DNA of 8,690 nt. Source: Clostridia bacterium. Its GTDB lineage: Bacteria > Bacillota_A > Clostridia > Oscillospirales > Acutalibacteraceae. Position numbers and translations under genes: made by a program. The stretch is taken from the NCBI GenBank assembly GCA_017445685.1, contig JAFSTS010000170.1, forward strand, positions 1-8,690, given 5' to 3'. The notes under the pieces are model-generated. The model was given only the letters and a program-made list of their open reading frames with translations. It did no database searches and was not told where the DNA came from. Each line of letters begins with the position of its first letter. Position 1 is the stretch's first letter. Positions 1 to 5,625 of the stretch are shown piece after piece.

Positions 1-44
1 ATTTCTTTCTCATAGTTGTTTATATGGCGATAGTTTCCTGGCAT
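1..44 (-). CDS. Transposase OrfA-like protein, 5' end only (IS3 family likely)
   Basis: Only the first 14 codons are inside the window, read leftward from an ATG at 44: MPGNYRHINNYEKE. A perfect AGGAGG (complement of 52-57) lies 7 nt upstream of the ATG. The N-terminal pattern of a short basic lead, then YRHI and YEKEI-like residues, resembles the helix-turn-helix OrfA proteins of clostridial IS3-family elements, from my memory of that family. The next gene in the transcription direction is outside the window, so orfB cannot be checked. It lies directly downstream of glyS in the same direction. With so few residues, another small HTH protein is possible. Confidence 0.5.
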   Translation of the reverse strand, partial: MPGNYRHINNYEKE

Positions 45-51
45 AACAAAA

Positions 52-98
52 CCTCCTATAGTAGTTATTTTAATTCTACCATAGGAGGCCGTTTTTTT
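52..98. promoter_or_regulatory. Hairpin hiding the transposase RBS; also terminator-like on + strand
   Basis: Positions 52-64 pair with 76-88 (13 base pairs; one is a G·U wobble in the minus-strand RNA) around an 11-nt loop. In leftward RNA coming from glyS, the AGGAGG of the transposase start is fully inside the stem, so read-through transcripts should be poorly translated. On the + strand the same hairpin is followed after 3 nt by seven Ts (92-98), so it may also stop rightward transcription leaving the element. A weak -10-like TAGAAT (complement of 73-78) could start IS transcripts that lack the 5' arm of the stem. Hiding the transposase start from external transcription is a known IS strategy (IS10, IS200). 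Confidence 0.6.
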
Positions 99-162
99 CT
101 ATTGTCCGTTTTTACTGGACTTGTTCATATTCGGTAAGAGGGAGTTTTGTTATATCCTGTCG

Positions 163-1545
163 TCAAAAAACAAGTTTTTCTTCGATATATTTTTCTATCT
201 CCGATATAGGGAGTCTGACCTGTTCCATTGTGTCGCGGTCACGGACTGTTACGCAACCGTCCTCAACGCTTTCAAAGTCATAAGTGATACAGAACGGAGT
301 GCCGATCTCATCCTGTCTGCGGTAACGCTTGCCGATAGAGCCTGCGTCGTCGAAGTCGACCATAAATTTCTTTGAGAGATTGTCGAAAACTTCCGTTGCC
401 TGTTCGTTGAGCTTTTTGGAAAGGGGAAGCACGGAGGCTTTGAACGGAGCGAGAGCAGGATGGAATCTCAAAACGACTCTCTTGTCGTTCTTCTCTTCGT
501 CAACGACTTCTTCATCATACGCTTCTGTCAGCACGGCAAGGAAAAGTCTTTCGACGCCGAGCGACGGCTCGATAACGTAGGGGATATATCTCTCATTCGT
601 TTCGGGATCGAAGTAGTCAAGGCTCTTTCCGGAAGTGTTGATGTGCTGTGTGAGGTCGTAGTCCGTTCTGTCGGCAATACCCCAAAGTTCGCCCCAGCCA
701 AACGGGAAGAGATATTCACAGTCCGTCGTTGCTTTTGAATAGAATGAAAGCTCCTCTTTTTCATGGTCACGAAGACGGAGATTGTCTTTGCTGATGTTGA
801 GGCTGTAGAGCCAGTCGCGGCAGAAGCCTCTCCAATATTCAAACCATTCAAGATCCGTTCCGGGTTTGCAGAAGAATTCAAGCTCCATCTGTTCAAATTC
901 GCGGACTCGGAAAATGAAGTTTCCGGGAGTGATCTCGTTTCTGAATGATTTGCCGATCTGTGCAACGCCGAAGGGAACTTTTTTCCTCGTTGTTCTCTGG
1001 ATATTTGCAAAGTTTACGAAAATACCCTGAGCCGTCTCGGGACGAAGATAAAGCTCGTTTTTAGTGTCCTCCGTAACTCCCTGGAAAGTTTTGAACATCA
1101 GTTTGAACTGACGTATATCGGTGAAATTATGTTTGCCGCAGTTAGGGCAGAGAATGTTTTTTTCGTCGATATATTTCATCATCTCGTCGTTGGACCAGCC
1201 TGCGACGTTAGTGCCGTCAAAATCTTCGATGAGATTGTCGGCTCTGTGACGGGTTTTGCATTCGCGGCAATCCATAAGCGGATCGGAGAAACCGCCGAGG
1301 TGACCCGAAGCGATCCATGTTTGGGGATTCATCAGAATTGCGCTGTCAAGACCGACGTTGAGCTTGTTTTCCTGGATGAATTTCTTTCTCCAGGCAGATT
1401 TGATGTTGTTTTTCAGCTCTACACCGAGAGGGCCGTAGTCCCAAGTGTTTGCAAGACCGCCGTAGATTTCGCTTCCTGCGTAAACAAAGCCTCTGCCTTT
1501 GCACAGAGCGACGAGAGCGTCCATTGATTTTTCATTGTTGAGCAT
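163..1545 (-). CDS. glyS: Glycyl-tRNA synthetase, alpha2 (single-chain) type
   Basis: A class II aminoacyl-tRNA synthetase that charges tRNA-Gly with glycine in the cytoplasm. It has 460 residues, a normal length for the dimeric single-chain GlyRS (also called glyQS) of many Firmicutes. Visible in order: [14 protein letters not shown] (about 28-41); two CxxC pairs (C93/C96 and C133/C136) that could bind zinc; RPETAQG (168-174); motif 2 SFRNEI (200-205); motif 3 EPSLGVERL (326-334); and a C-terminal anticodon-binding domain from about 355 beginning [14 protein letters not shown]. The ATG at 1545 is chosen because AAAGGAG ends 8 nt upstream; the in-frame TTG at 1551 is too close to that site. 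It is last in the mtnN-yfbR-glyS series, with its own promoter behind yfbR. No T-box leader is present. Confidence 0.97.
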   Translation of the reverse strand: MLNNEKSMDALVALCKGRGFVYAGSEIYGGLANTWDYGPLGVELKNNIKSAWRKKFIQENKLNVGLDSAILMNPQTWIASGHLGGFSDPLMDCRECKTRHRADNLIEDFDGTNVAGWSNDEMMKYIDEKNILCPNCGKHNFTDIRQFKLMFKTFQGVTEDTKNELYLRPETAQGIFVNFANIQRTTRKKVPFGVAQIGKSFRNEITPGNFIFRVREFEQMELEFFCKPGTDLEWFEYWRGFCRDWLYSLNISKDNLRLRDHEKEELSFYSKATTDCEYLFPFGWGELWGIADRTDYDLTQHINTSGKSLDYFDPETNERYIPYVIEPSLGVERLFLAVLTEAYDEEVVDEEKNDKRVVLRFHPALAPFKASVLPLSKKLNEQATEVFDNLSKKFMVDFDDAGSIGKRYRRQDEIGTPFCITYDFESVEDGCVTVRDRDTMEQVRLPISEIEKYIEEKLVF

Positions 1546-1586
1546 TGTCAAAACTCCTTTGTAAGCGATATAAAAATTACATCAAA

Positions 1587-1614
1587 ATTATATCAAAATT
1601 TGTTTTTTTGTCAA
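1587..1614 (-). promoter_or_regulatory. Sigma-A-type promoter for glyS
   Basis: On the minus strand, TTGACA (complement of 1609-1614) and TATAAT (complement of 1587-1592) are separated by 16 nt. Both boxes match the consensus perfectly. Transcription would start near 1580, giving a leader of about 35 nt. The -35 box lies only 11 nt behind the yfbR stop, and no terminator separates the genes, so glyS may also receive read-through from the mtnN promoter. Confidence 0.85.
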
Positions 1615-1625
1615 GCAAAAACAGT

Positions 1626-2216
1626 TCAGAAATCCTGCTGATCGAGGGTTTGTCTGAAACTGTCGATGAAAGTCGCCATAAAATAGTCGACCTCGGGCAA
1701 CTCCATATTGTTTATTGCCTCTTGAGCGGCAACGGCGGCGTTGTCAAACTCCGTGTTGCCGGCCTTTTTTTCCTCGATGCATTTGATAAGCGCACAGATC
1801 TTGTCAGCCGCCTTTACGAGTTTATGCAGATATTTGTCCTGATCGTTTTCAACAAAACAGTCCTCGTATTCACTTTGAAGCTCTGCAGGGAGCATTCCCA
1901 AAAGCGTTTTTCCTGCGGACGCTTCAATTTCTTTATACACGGATTTGATCTCTGGATTTCTGTATTTAACGGGGGTCGGCATATCACCTGTCATGATCTC
2001 GGGCATATCATGATATAGCGCAAGTATCGTCGCTTTGCCGCAGTCGAGCTCGCCGCCGAACTTTTTGTTTTTGATAACGCACAGAGCGTGTGTGATCGCG
2101 GCGACCTGCATGCTGTGTTCGCAGACGTTTTCTTTGTCGGTGTTTCTCATCAACGACCAGCGGTCAATATATTTTAGCCTTGAAAGCATAGCAAAAAAAC
2201 TGCTCTGGTTTTCCAT
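1626..2216 (-). CDS. yfbR: YfbR-type HD-domain 5'-deoxynucleotidase
   Basis: A 196-aa HD-superfamily phosphohydrolase, close in length and sequence to E. coli YfbR (199 aa), which removes the 5'-phosphate from deoxyribonucleoside monophosphates using a divalent metal. Residues known from the E. coli enzyme are present at a +1 offset: R19 and W20 (substrate pocket), H34, H69-D70 (HD pair), E73, D78 and D138. The segments LSRLKYIDRW and TGDMPTPVKY are highly characteristic. The ATG at 2216 is preferred over an in-frame start at 2255: it lies 1 nt after the mtnN stop, with GGGAG 10 nt upstream, and it matches the family N-terminus. Translational coupling to mtnN is likely. It is cytoplasmic, acting in nucleotide salvage or pool control. 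Confidence 0.93.
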   Translation of the reverse strand: MENQSSFFAMLSRLKYIDRWSLMRNTDKENVCEHSMQVAAITHALCVIKNKKFGGELDCGKATILALYHDMPEIMTGDMPTPVKYRNPEIKSVYKEIEASAGKTLLGMLPAELQSEYEDCFVENDQDKYLHKLVKAADKICALIKCIEEKKAGNTEFDNAAVAAQEAINNMELPEVDYFMATFIDSFRQTLDQQDF

Positions 2217-2217
2217 G

Positions 2218-2913
2218 TCAATAATTCTCCCGTATTTCAAGTAATAATTCTTCAAGAATTTCGCTCAAATGCGTTTCTTTCTTTTTGTTAAGTTCTCTGT
2301 AACTTTCCATGGCGTTTTCATCGCAGTCGTCGGAGATTTTTCTGATGGAAATAAACGGCGTATTCGTTTTGTGACAAACGGAGGCTATTGCGGCTGTTTC
2401 CATATCAAAGGCGCTGATATCGAAAACGGAAGAATACTTGTTTTTCAATTCTCTGTCCGCAAGAAAAACGTCGCCTGTTCCGAGACGGCAAACGCTGTCA
2501 ATACTGCATTTTTCAGCAAACGCAAGAAGCTTTTCATCGGCGCTGTAAAGATAATCCTGATCCGGCTTTTCGCCGAGCTTTCTGCCGATGGCCGTGAGGT
2601 CGAAATCGCATTCGATGTACTCGCTTCCGACAACGATATCGTTTTTGTGAAGATTTTTTATCGCGCCGGAAAGACCGACATTGAGAATAATATCGCATTT
2701 TTTATCAAAAATAAGAAAAGACGTTGCAAATGCGGCGTTGACTTTGCCGATACCGCATTTCACCGCAATTATTTTAAGTGTATCAAAATCAAGTTCTATG
2801 TATTCATTCTTGTTTTCCGTTTTTTCATCGAAAGTGTATTTCCCCGCCCATTTTTTCAGCGGCTCAAATTCCCAGTTGTCAGCGATAACGACGCCGATTT
2901 TTTTTGCATCCAT
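2218..2913 (-). CDS. mtnN: 5'-methylthioadenosine/S-adenosylhomocysteine nucleosidase
   Basis: A 231-aa protein of the PNP/UDP phosphorylase superfamily, MTAN (Pfs) branch. It hydrolyses MTA and SAH to adenine and the thioribose or homocysteine sugar, clearing inhibitory SAM by-products. Visible: N-terminal IGVVIADNWEFE, where E15 aligns with catalytic E12 of E. coli MtnN; NVGLSGAI in the glycine-rich loop; FDMETAAIASVC with the ribose-binding Met-Glu; and RKISDD, whose Asp matches the catalytic Asp197. The first motif is diverged (DNWE rather than MEEE), so a related nucleosidase such as a futalosine-type hydrolase cannot be fully excluded. The ATG at 2913 has AAGGAG 9 nt upstream; the longer frame to 2955 has no such site. 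It is first in the series with yfbR and glyS. Confidence 0.85.
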   Translation of the reverse strand: MDAKKIGVVIADNWEFEPLKKWAGKYTFDEKTENKNEYIELDFDTLKIIAVKCGIGKVNAAFATSFLIFDKKCDIILNVGLSGAIKNLHKNDIVVGSEYIECDFDLTAIGRKLGEKPDQDYLYSADEKLLAFAEKCSIDSVCRLGTGDVFLADRELKNKYSSVFDISAFDMETAAIASVCHKTNTPFISIRKISDDCDENAMESYRELNKKKETHLSEILEELLLEIRENY

Positions 2914-2989
2914 AAATAAAACTCCTTGCGGTATACTATAAATACATTCAGACAAATGCCGAATGTTTTTTGCGAAAAATCATAAGGAA

Positions 2990-3018
2990 ATTATACACTA
3001 TTTTACGATTCTTTTCAA
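2990..3018 (-). promoter_or_regulatory. Sigma-A-type promoter for mtnN-yfbR
   Basis: On the minus strand, TTGAAA (complement of 3013-3018) is followed by a 17-nt spacer and TATAAT (complement of 2990-2995). The predicted start is near 2983, about 70 nt before the mtnN ATG. A second, poorer -10-like element (TATAGT/TATACC) lies at 2932-2940. Confidence 0.75.
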
Positions 3019-3065
3019 CCTGTCCCAAAAAGTTTTTTTAAACATACAATAAGATAACGGAAATC

Positions 3066-3200
3066 GGCAAAGCCTGTCAAAGGTGGCTCAAACGCCCATC
3101 AGATTAGCCTTTGACGTAAAGGGCTTTGCTTGATATAAATAGAGACCGTGGCGCGTCGGCTCCGGAGTGACGCATCACGGTCAAATTTTTTAAATTTTTT
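3066..3200 (+). ncRNA. Candidate structured RNA of unknown class, ending in a terminator-like hairpin
   Basis: Two stacked 8-bp helices are visible: 3067-3074 with 3122-3129 (GCAAAGCC/GGCTTTGC), and 3076-3083 with 3108-3115 (GTCAAAGG/CCTTTGAC). They are separated by a single T on one side and 6 nt on the other, with a 24-nt apical loop. Fourteen nt later comes a second long hairpin (3144-3182) followed by T-rich sequence. I do not recognise any known RNA family in it: T-box, 6S, SRP and common riboswitch signatures were looked for and not seen. No convincing + strand promoter is present (only TACAAT at 3045-3050), so expression and even the strand are uncertain. Confidence 0.3.
3144..3200 (+). 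terminator. GC-rich hairpin with T-runs, probable terminator
   Basis: GACCGTG (3144-3150) pairs with CACGGTC (3176-3182). After a 2x2 internal loop, GCGTC (3153-3157) pairs with GACGC (3169-3173); the 11-nt apex contains CTCCGGAG. The hairpin is followed by AAA, six Ts, AAA and six Ts. The T-run starts 3 nt late, so it is not an ideal intrinsic terminator. It would separate the tRNA promoter from anything upstream. Confidence 0.5.
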
Positions 3201-3212
3201 CTGAAAAAGGTA

Positions 3213-3241
3213 TTGACAAACAATAATGAATATAATATAAT
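3213..3241 (+). promoter_or_regulatory. Consensus promoter of the tRNA-Met/tRNA-Glu operon
   Basis: TTGACA (3213-3218), a 17-nt spacer and TATAAT (3236-3241) match the consensus in every position, as expected for a stable-RNA operon. Transcription should start near 3248, leaving about 39 nt of leader before tRNA-Met. Confidence 0.9.
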
Positions 3242-3286
3242 AAACGAGCTTTGAAGTTTGCATAGCGCAGGGCTTCAGCGTCATGT

Positions 3287-3363
3287 GGCTACATAGCTCA
3301 GTTGGCTAGAGCACGCGGTTCATACCCGCGGTGTCATTGGTTCAAATCCAATTGTAGCCACCA
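3287..3363 (+). tRNA. tRNA-Met (CAT), elongator type
   Basis: A complete 77-nt cloverleaf with encoded CCA. The acceptor stem GGCTACA pairs with TGTAGCC, the D arm is TAGCTCAGTTGGCTAGAGC, the anticodon stem is CGCGG/CCGCG with loop TTCATAC, and the T arm contains GGTTCAAATCC. The first pair is G1-C72, so it is not the initiator, which has an unpaired position 1-72. The loop TTCATAC resembles elongator tRNA-Met rather than the CTCATAA loop of lysidine-modified tRNA-Ile2. Confidence 0.95.
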
Positions 3364-3369
3364 ATATCC

Positions 3370-3444
3370 GGCCCGGTGGTCAAGCGGTTAAGACACCGCC
3401 CTTTCACGGCGGTAACACGAGTTCGATTCTCGTCCGGGTCACCA
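3370..3444 (+). tRNA. tRNA-Glu (TTC)
   Basis: A complete 75-nt cloverleaf with encoded CCA. The acceptor GGCCCGG pairs with CCGGGTC (one G·U), the anticodon stem is CCGCC/GGCGG with loop CTTTCAC (anticodon TTC), and the T arm is CGAGTTCGATTCTCG. It lies 6 nt after tRNA-Met in the same transcript. The last 14 nt of this gene, with the following terminator, are repeated at 3608-3656. Confidence 0.96.
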
Positions 3445-3480
3445 AAAACAGCGTACTGAATTACGGTGCGCTGTTTTTTA
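3445..3480 (+). terminator. Intrinsic terminator of the tRNA operon
   Basis: CAGCGTAC (3449-3456) pairs with GTGCGCTG (3466-3473; one G·T) around a 9-nt loop and is followed by six Ts. Five As precede the stem, so it can also work on the opposite strand. Confidence 0.85.
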
Positions 3481-3607
3481 TTGGTAAGAAATATTATGGT
3501 GAGAATCGAACAAAACACAAGCGAAACAACATGTGAATTCATGTCGTGGGTTGAGGCTTTTTTTAAACAATATATTTTGGCGCGTCGTGGCTGCGGCACT
3601 TTGCCGC
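3480..3607. other. 128-bp non-coding spacer between the repeat copies
   Basis: No gene with a credible start is seen here. It contains GAGAATCGAAC (3501-3511), an exact inverse of the tRNA-Glu T-arm segment at 3421-3431. It also contains a small palindrome, ACATG-tgaatt-CATGT, around 3530-3545, and a hairpin GCGGCA-ctt-TGCCGC (3593-3607) that abuts the second repeat copy. It may be the remnant of an excised or decayed element or of a broken tRNA copy. Confidence 0.5.
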
Positions 3608-3620
3608 CGTCCGGGTCACC

Positions 3621-3657
3621 AAAAACAGCGTACTGAATTACGGTGCGCTGTTTTTTT
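3621..3657. terminator. Second terminator copy, bidirectional; ends the leftward operon
   Basis: Same hairpin as at 3449-3473 (here 3626-3650) with five As before and seven Ts after. Read on the minus strand it follows the GDPD-like gene stop (3687) by about 30 nt and gives a stem plus five Ts. It therefore probably terminates the four-gene leftward operon, facing the tRNA operon. Confidence 0.75.
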
Positions 3658-3686
3658 GTGTTTGTTAAAAAACAGAGAATCTAAAA

Positions 3687-4532
3687 TTATCTGCTTTTAA
3701 CAAATCTTGAAGTAATAATTTCGCTTGCGCCAAGAGAGATATACCTTTTCAAAGCAGAACGCTTGTTGACGTTGTAACATCCGAAGGATACTCCTCTCTC
3801 TTTGATTCTTTCAACGGTTTCATCGTTGTTTTTTCTGTTTTTACCGTTGAATAAAATTTGCGCGTCAGGCAGGAGATTCATGTTGTCGATCACTTCGTCA
3901 ACCGCCTCGTCGACCATATACCAAAGCCTTATTTCCGGATACTTTTCCGAAATGTTGCGAAGCAATCCGAAATCATCCGACATGATAACGATATAATCAC
4001 CGTGTTCATACGTTTTGAGAATATTCTCAATAGGCTCAAGCGAGCTGAAACCGTGGGGATAAATAACGGGCGTCAGCGACAGATCGACGCAGTATCCGGC
4101 AAAGTCTTCACAAGGCATGATAGGGTATGAAGTGGGTTTGCCCTTGTGAAGAATAGTGTAGTTCAAAAGGTCGTAGTATGTATGTTCGCCGAGCTTTCCG
4201 TCGATACCGATTACGTCCTTCAGATCATCGCTTGCCGAACAAACGAGCATGCCGTCACTTGTTACGTATGCGTCTGCAAGGTAATATTCAAAACTGTTTT
4301 CAAAAGCAAGACTTATGCTGTCATACGTATATGCCGGAACGTCTTTAAAATAATCCTTATCTGTGCAAAACGACACCTTGTCGACCTCGACGCTGCCGAC
4401 TATTTCGGTGGCGCTTTGCTTTAAGTAGTCGCTGATATATGAGACCATAATAACGCAGACGTTTACAAGTAATATCAGAAATATCAGAGTTGCAAGAATG
4501 GTTTTTCTGTATTTTTTAAAAAACTCAAACAC
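3687..4532 (-). CDS. Membrane-anchored GDPD-fold protein lacking the catalytic residues
   Basis: A 281-aa protein with one N-terminal membrane segment (about residues 12-34), preceded by a basic stretch, and an extracytoplasmic domain that looks like a degenerate glycerophosphodiester phosphodiesterase. The segment SISLAFENSFEYYLADAYVT (72-91) followed by SDGMLVC (92-98) aligns with the family's NTLAAFE...TKDG...HD region. The C-terminal NKRSALKRY...LGASEIITSRF matches the final TIM-barrel strand (usually LGVDGIiTD). The active-site signatures are absent: the HRG at the first strand is replaced near C56-T57, PENT by YDSI, the metal-binding Glu of ExD by Leu, and HD by A100-S101. It starts at GTG 4532 with AAAGGA 8 nt upstream. 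It is last in the operon, 24 nt after the GNAT-like gene. Fold confidence is moderate; a non-enzymatic role is inferred. Confidence 0.75.
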   Translation of the reverse strand: MFEFFKKYRKTILATLIFLILLVNVCVIMVSYISDYLKQSATEIVGSVEVDKVSFCTDKDYFKDVPAYTYDSISLAFENSFEYYLADAYVTSDGMLVCSASDDLKDVIGIDGKLGEHTYYDLLNYTILHKGKPTSYPIMPCEDFAGYCVDLSLTPVIYPHGFSSLEPIENILKTYEHGDYIVIMSDDFGLLRNISEKYPEIRLWYMVDEAVDEVIDNMNLLPDAQILFNGKNRKNNDETVERIKERGVSFGCYNVNKRSALKRYISLGASEIITSRFVKSR

Positions 4533-4556
4533 TTTGAACTTCCTTTCGTTTTTACA

Positions 4557-4985
4557 CTATTTTGCATAGCAGCTTTCACGGTGCAGACCCGAACTCATAT
4601 ATACGGAATTCAGGAATCCGCCGCAGTTTTCATTTAAAAAAACGGTTTTTTTACAACCTAGGCGGAATGTGATCTCTTTTATTTTTGCCACAACAAGGCA
4701 GAGCTGATCGTAGTTTTTTTCGCTCTCATAGCACATCCCCGAAACAATCGCAGTCCCGGATGAAAAATATGTGAGCGACGGGACGATGGATACTTCGCAA
4801 CTTGCGGAGATTTTTCCGTTACATTCACACACAACGATAAAATGATTTTTGTCAAGCATAAATTTTTCAATACAGTTTACGCTTTTATCACAAACGGTCT
4901 TAACGGGGGAAAGACCATTCTTTTCGTATAGTTGCGTCAGTCGGAACAAGTCTCTTTTTTTGGCTGTTCTGATTTGATTCTCCAT
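4557..4985 (-). CDS. GNAT-fold acetyltransferase-like protein without the acetyl-CoA loop
   Basis: A 142-aa protein with a GNAT layout: IRTAKKRDLFRLTQLYEKNG (5-24) is the usual first strand and helix, HFIVVCECNGKISAS (48-62) is the 'fvaeedGkivG' hairpin, and SLTYFSSGTAIVSGM (70-84) corresponds to the strand before the cofactor loop. Where active members have R/QxxGxG/A, this protein has EKNYDQ (89-94) with no glycine, so acetyl-CoA binding in the normal way is doubtful. The ATG at 4985 is chosen with AAAGGA 8 nt upstream; a GTG one codon earlier is possible. The ribosome site lies inside an 11-bp inverted repeat (4992-5038). It is third in a leftward operon of envelope proteins. The substrate is unknown. 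Confidence 0.7.
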   Translation of the reverse strand: MENQIRTAKKRDLFRLTQLYEKNGLSPVKTVCDKSVNCIEKFMLDKNHFIVVCECNGKISASCEVSIVPSLTYFSSGTAIVSGMCYESEKNYDQLCLVVAKIKEITFRLGCKKTVFLNENCGGFLNSVYMSSGLHRESCYAK

Positions 4986-4991
4986 CACAGA

Positions 4992-5038
4992 TTTCCTTTC
5001 ATTTCCAATCGTGTTTTTAAAATGTATATGAAAGGAAA
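4992..5038 (-). promoter_or_regulatory. Inverted repeat covering the RBS of the GNAT-like gene
   Basis: TTTCCTTTCAT (4992-5002) and ATGAAAGGAAA (5028-5038) are perfect 11-bp inverted repeats with a 25-nt loop. In the leftward mRNA the 3' arm contains the AAAGGA ribosome site of the gene starting at 4985, so folding would mask it. It lies in the 60-nt gap after the FUSC-like gene; ribosomes terminating at 5046 are close enough to affect folding. Confidence 0.5.
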
Positions 5039-5045
5039 CCCTTTG

Positions 5046-5588
5046 TTATTCTTTTTTCGGAGGAGCTATAAATCTGTTTATTGAAAGAGCGGAAAAAGCT
5101 CCTATGAGAGTGCCTATGACTCTGTTGACTGCAAAATAGATCGGGAAAGTTACGTCCGTACCGACAAAGACTATCAGAAAAGTAATCACGGAGATCGAAA
5201 CGGATATAGGGTTATTCAAAAAGTTGCAAATGCAAATTATTAGTATTACTCCTGTTACCGCAAATAGAATATATAATTTTCCCGACAGGATCTTACCGCT
5301 GACGTGCAAAAATAAAACTGCCGTTCCTCCTCCGATGACCGATCCTATGATCCTGCTCAATGCGACTTTCTTTGAACGTTCAATATTGTCTTGCATACAT
5401 ATTACTGCGGCGATACACGCAAAGGACGGCGATCCGTCGAGGACTGCGGCTTTAAAAAAATTGAAGATACCGCCGCCCTCAAAGAAACTGCCTGCAAAGG
5501 AAAAAATCCAATATATTGACAGGCAGACAAAAACACACAAAGCTGTTTTTAAAGTGCGCATTCCGATGAAGCCGAATAATTTTTTCAA
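5046..5588 (-). CDS. FUSC / aromatic acid exporter-like membrane protein (DUF939 type)
   Basis: A 180-aa integral membrane protein with about six hydrophobic segments. The opening KKLFGFIGMRTLKTALCV followed by F, the central FACIAAVICMQDNIERSKK, and SRIIGSVIGGGTAVLF match the pattern of the ArAE_1/FUSC N-terminal membrane domain of Firmicutes (YqjA-like). The soluble C-terminal domain of longer members is missing. Family members are annotated as exporters of aromatic acids or other small molecules, largely by homology. The start is uncertain: TTG at 5588 has GGTGG 5 nt upstream and gives the family-like MKKLF, while GTG at 5597 is also in frame without a clear site. Second gene of the operon, 37 nt after the large membrane protein. 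Confidence 0.75.
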   Translation of the reverse strand: MKKLFGFIGMRTLKTALCVFVCLSIYWIFSFAGSFFEGGGIFNFFKAAVLDGSPSFACIAAVICMQDNIERSKKVALSRIIGSVIGGGTAVLFLHVSGKILSGKLYILFAVTGVILIICICNFLNNPISVSISVITFLIVFVGTDVTFPIYFAVNRVIGTLIGAFSALSINRFIAPPKKE

Positions 5589-5625
5589 ACATACCACCGA
5601 TATTATTTTGCCAAGAAAAAACGGA

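Larger units (their letters stand above)
1..120 (-). mobile_element. Left end of an insertion sequence (IS3-like), partial
   Basis: The block between the glyS stop (163) and the window edge carries an OrfA-like start with its ribosome binding site inside a hairpin. It also has a candidate terminal segment at 101-120, which on the minus strand reads GTCCAGTAAAAACGGACAAT and contains a GTCC...GGAC inverted pair typical of IS ends. The outer boundary near 120 is an inference: the opposite end and any target-site duplication are outside the window. No glyS terminator is visible in 121-162, which fits insertion just behind the gene. Confidence 0.4.
3431..3656. repeat. 49-bp exact direct repeat (3431-3479 and 3608-3656)
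   Basis: The two copies are identical over 49 bp. They contain the last 14 nt of tRNA-Glu, including CCA, plus the entire terminator. The second copy has no functional tRNA in front of it. A duplicated tRNA 3' end is what site-specific integration into a tRNA gene leaves behind, but recombination between two tRNA loci or collapse of a tandem tRNA-Glu duplication would give the same picture. Confidence 0.9.

Noticed and set aside
528..1010. A 160-aa leftward open frame
   Set aside because: Out-of-frame shadow of glyS; low-complexity Ser/Arg-rich translation and no ribosome site.
1545..2018. A 157-aa rightward open frame and similar ones over mtnN (2269-2919)
   Set aside because: Antisense shadows of yfbR and mtnN, which are supported by family motifs, starts and ribosome sites.
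2914..3066. Possible SAM- or SAH-sensing riboswitch before mtnN
   Set aside because: The leader from the best promoter is only about 70 nt, and no SAM-I or SAH motif signature is seen.
3094..3101. Possible hammerhead-like CTGATG on the minus strand within the structured region
   Set aside because: The core would need CTGANGA and a following GAAA and GTC/UH in the right places; the sequence reads CTGATGG and the rest is missing.
3342..3599. An 85-aa leftward open frame containing a DENRTRVTAVKGRC-like segment
   Set aside because: It is the antisense translation of tRNA-Glu, a well-known false protein found in many databases; no ribosome site and full overlap with tRNA genes.
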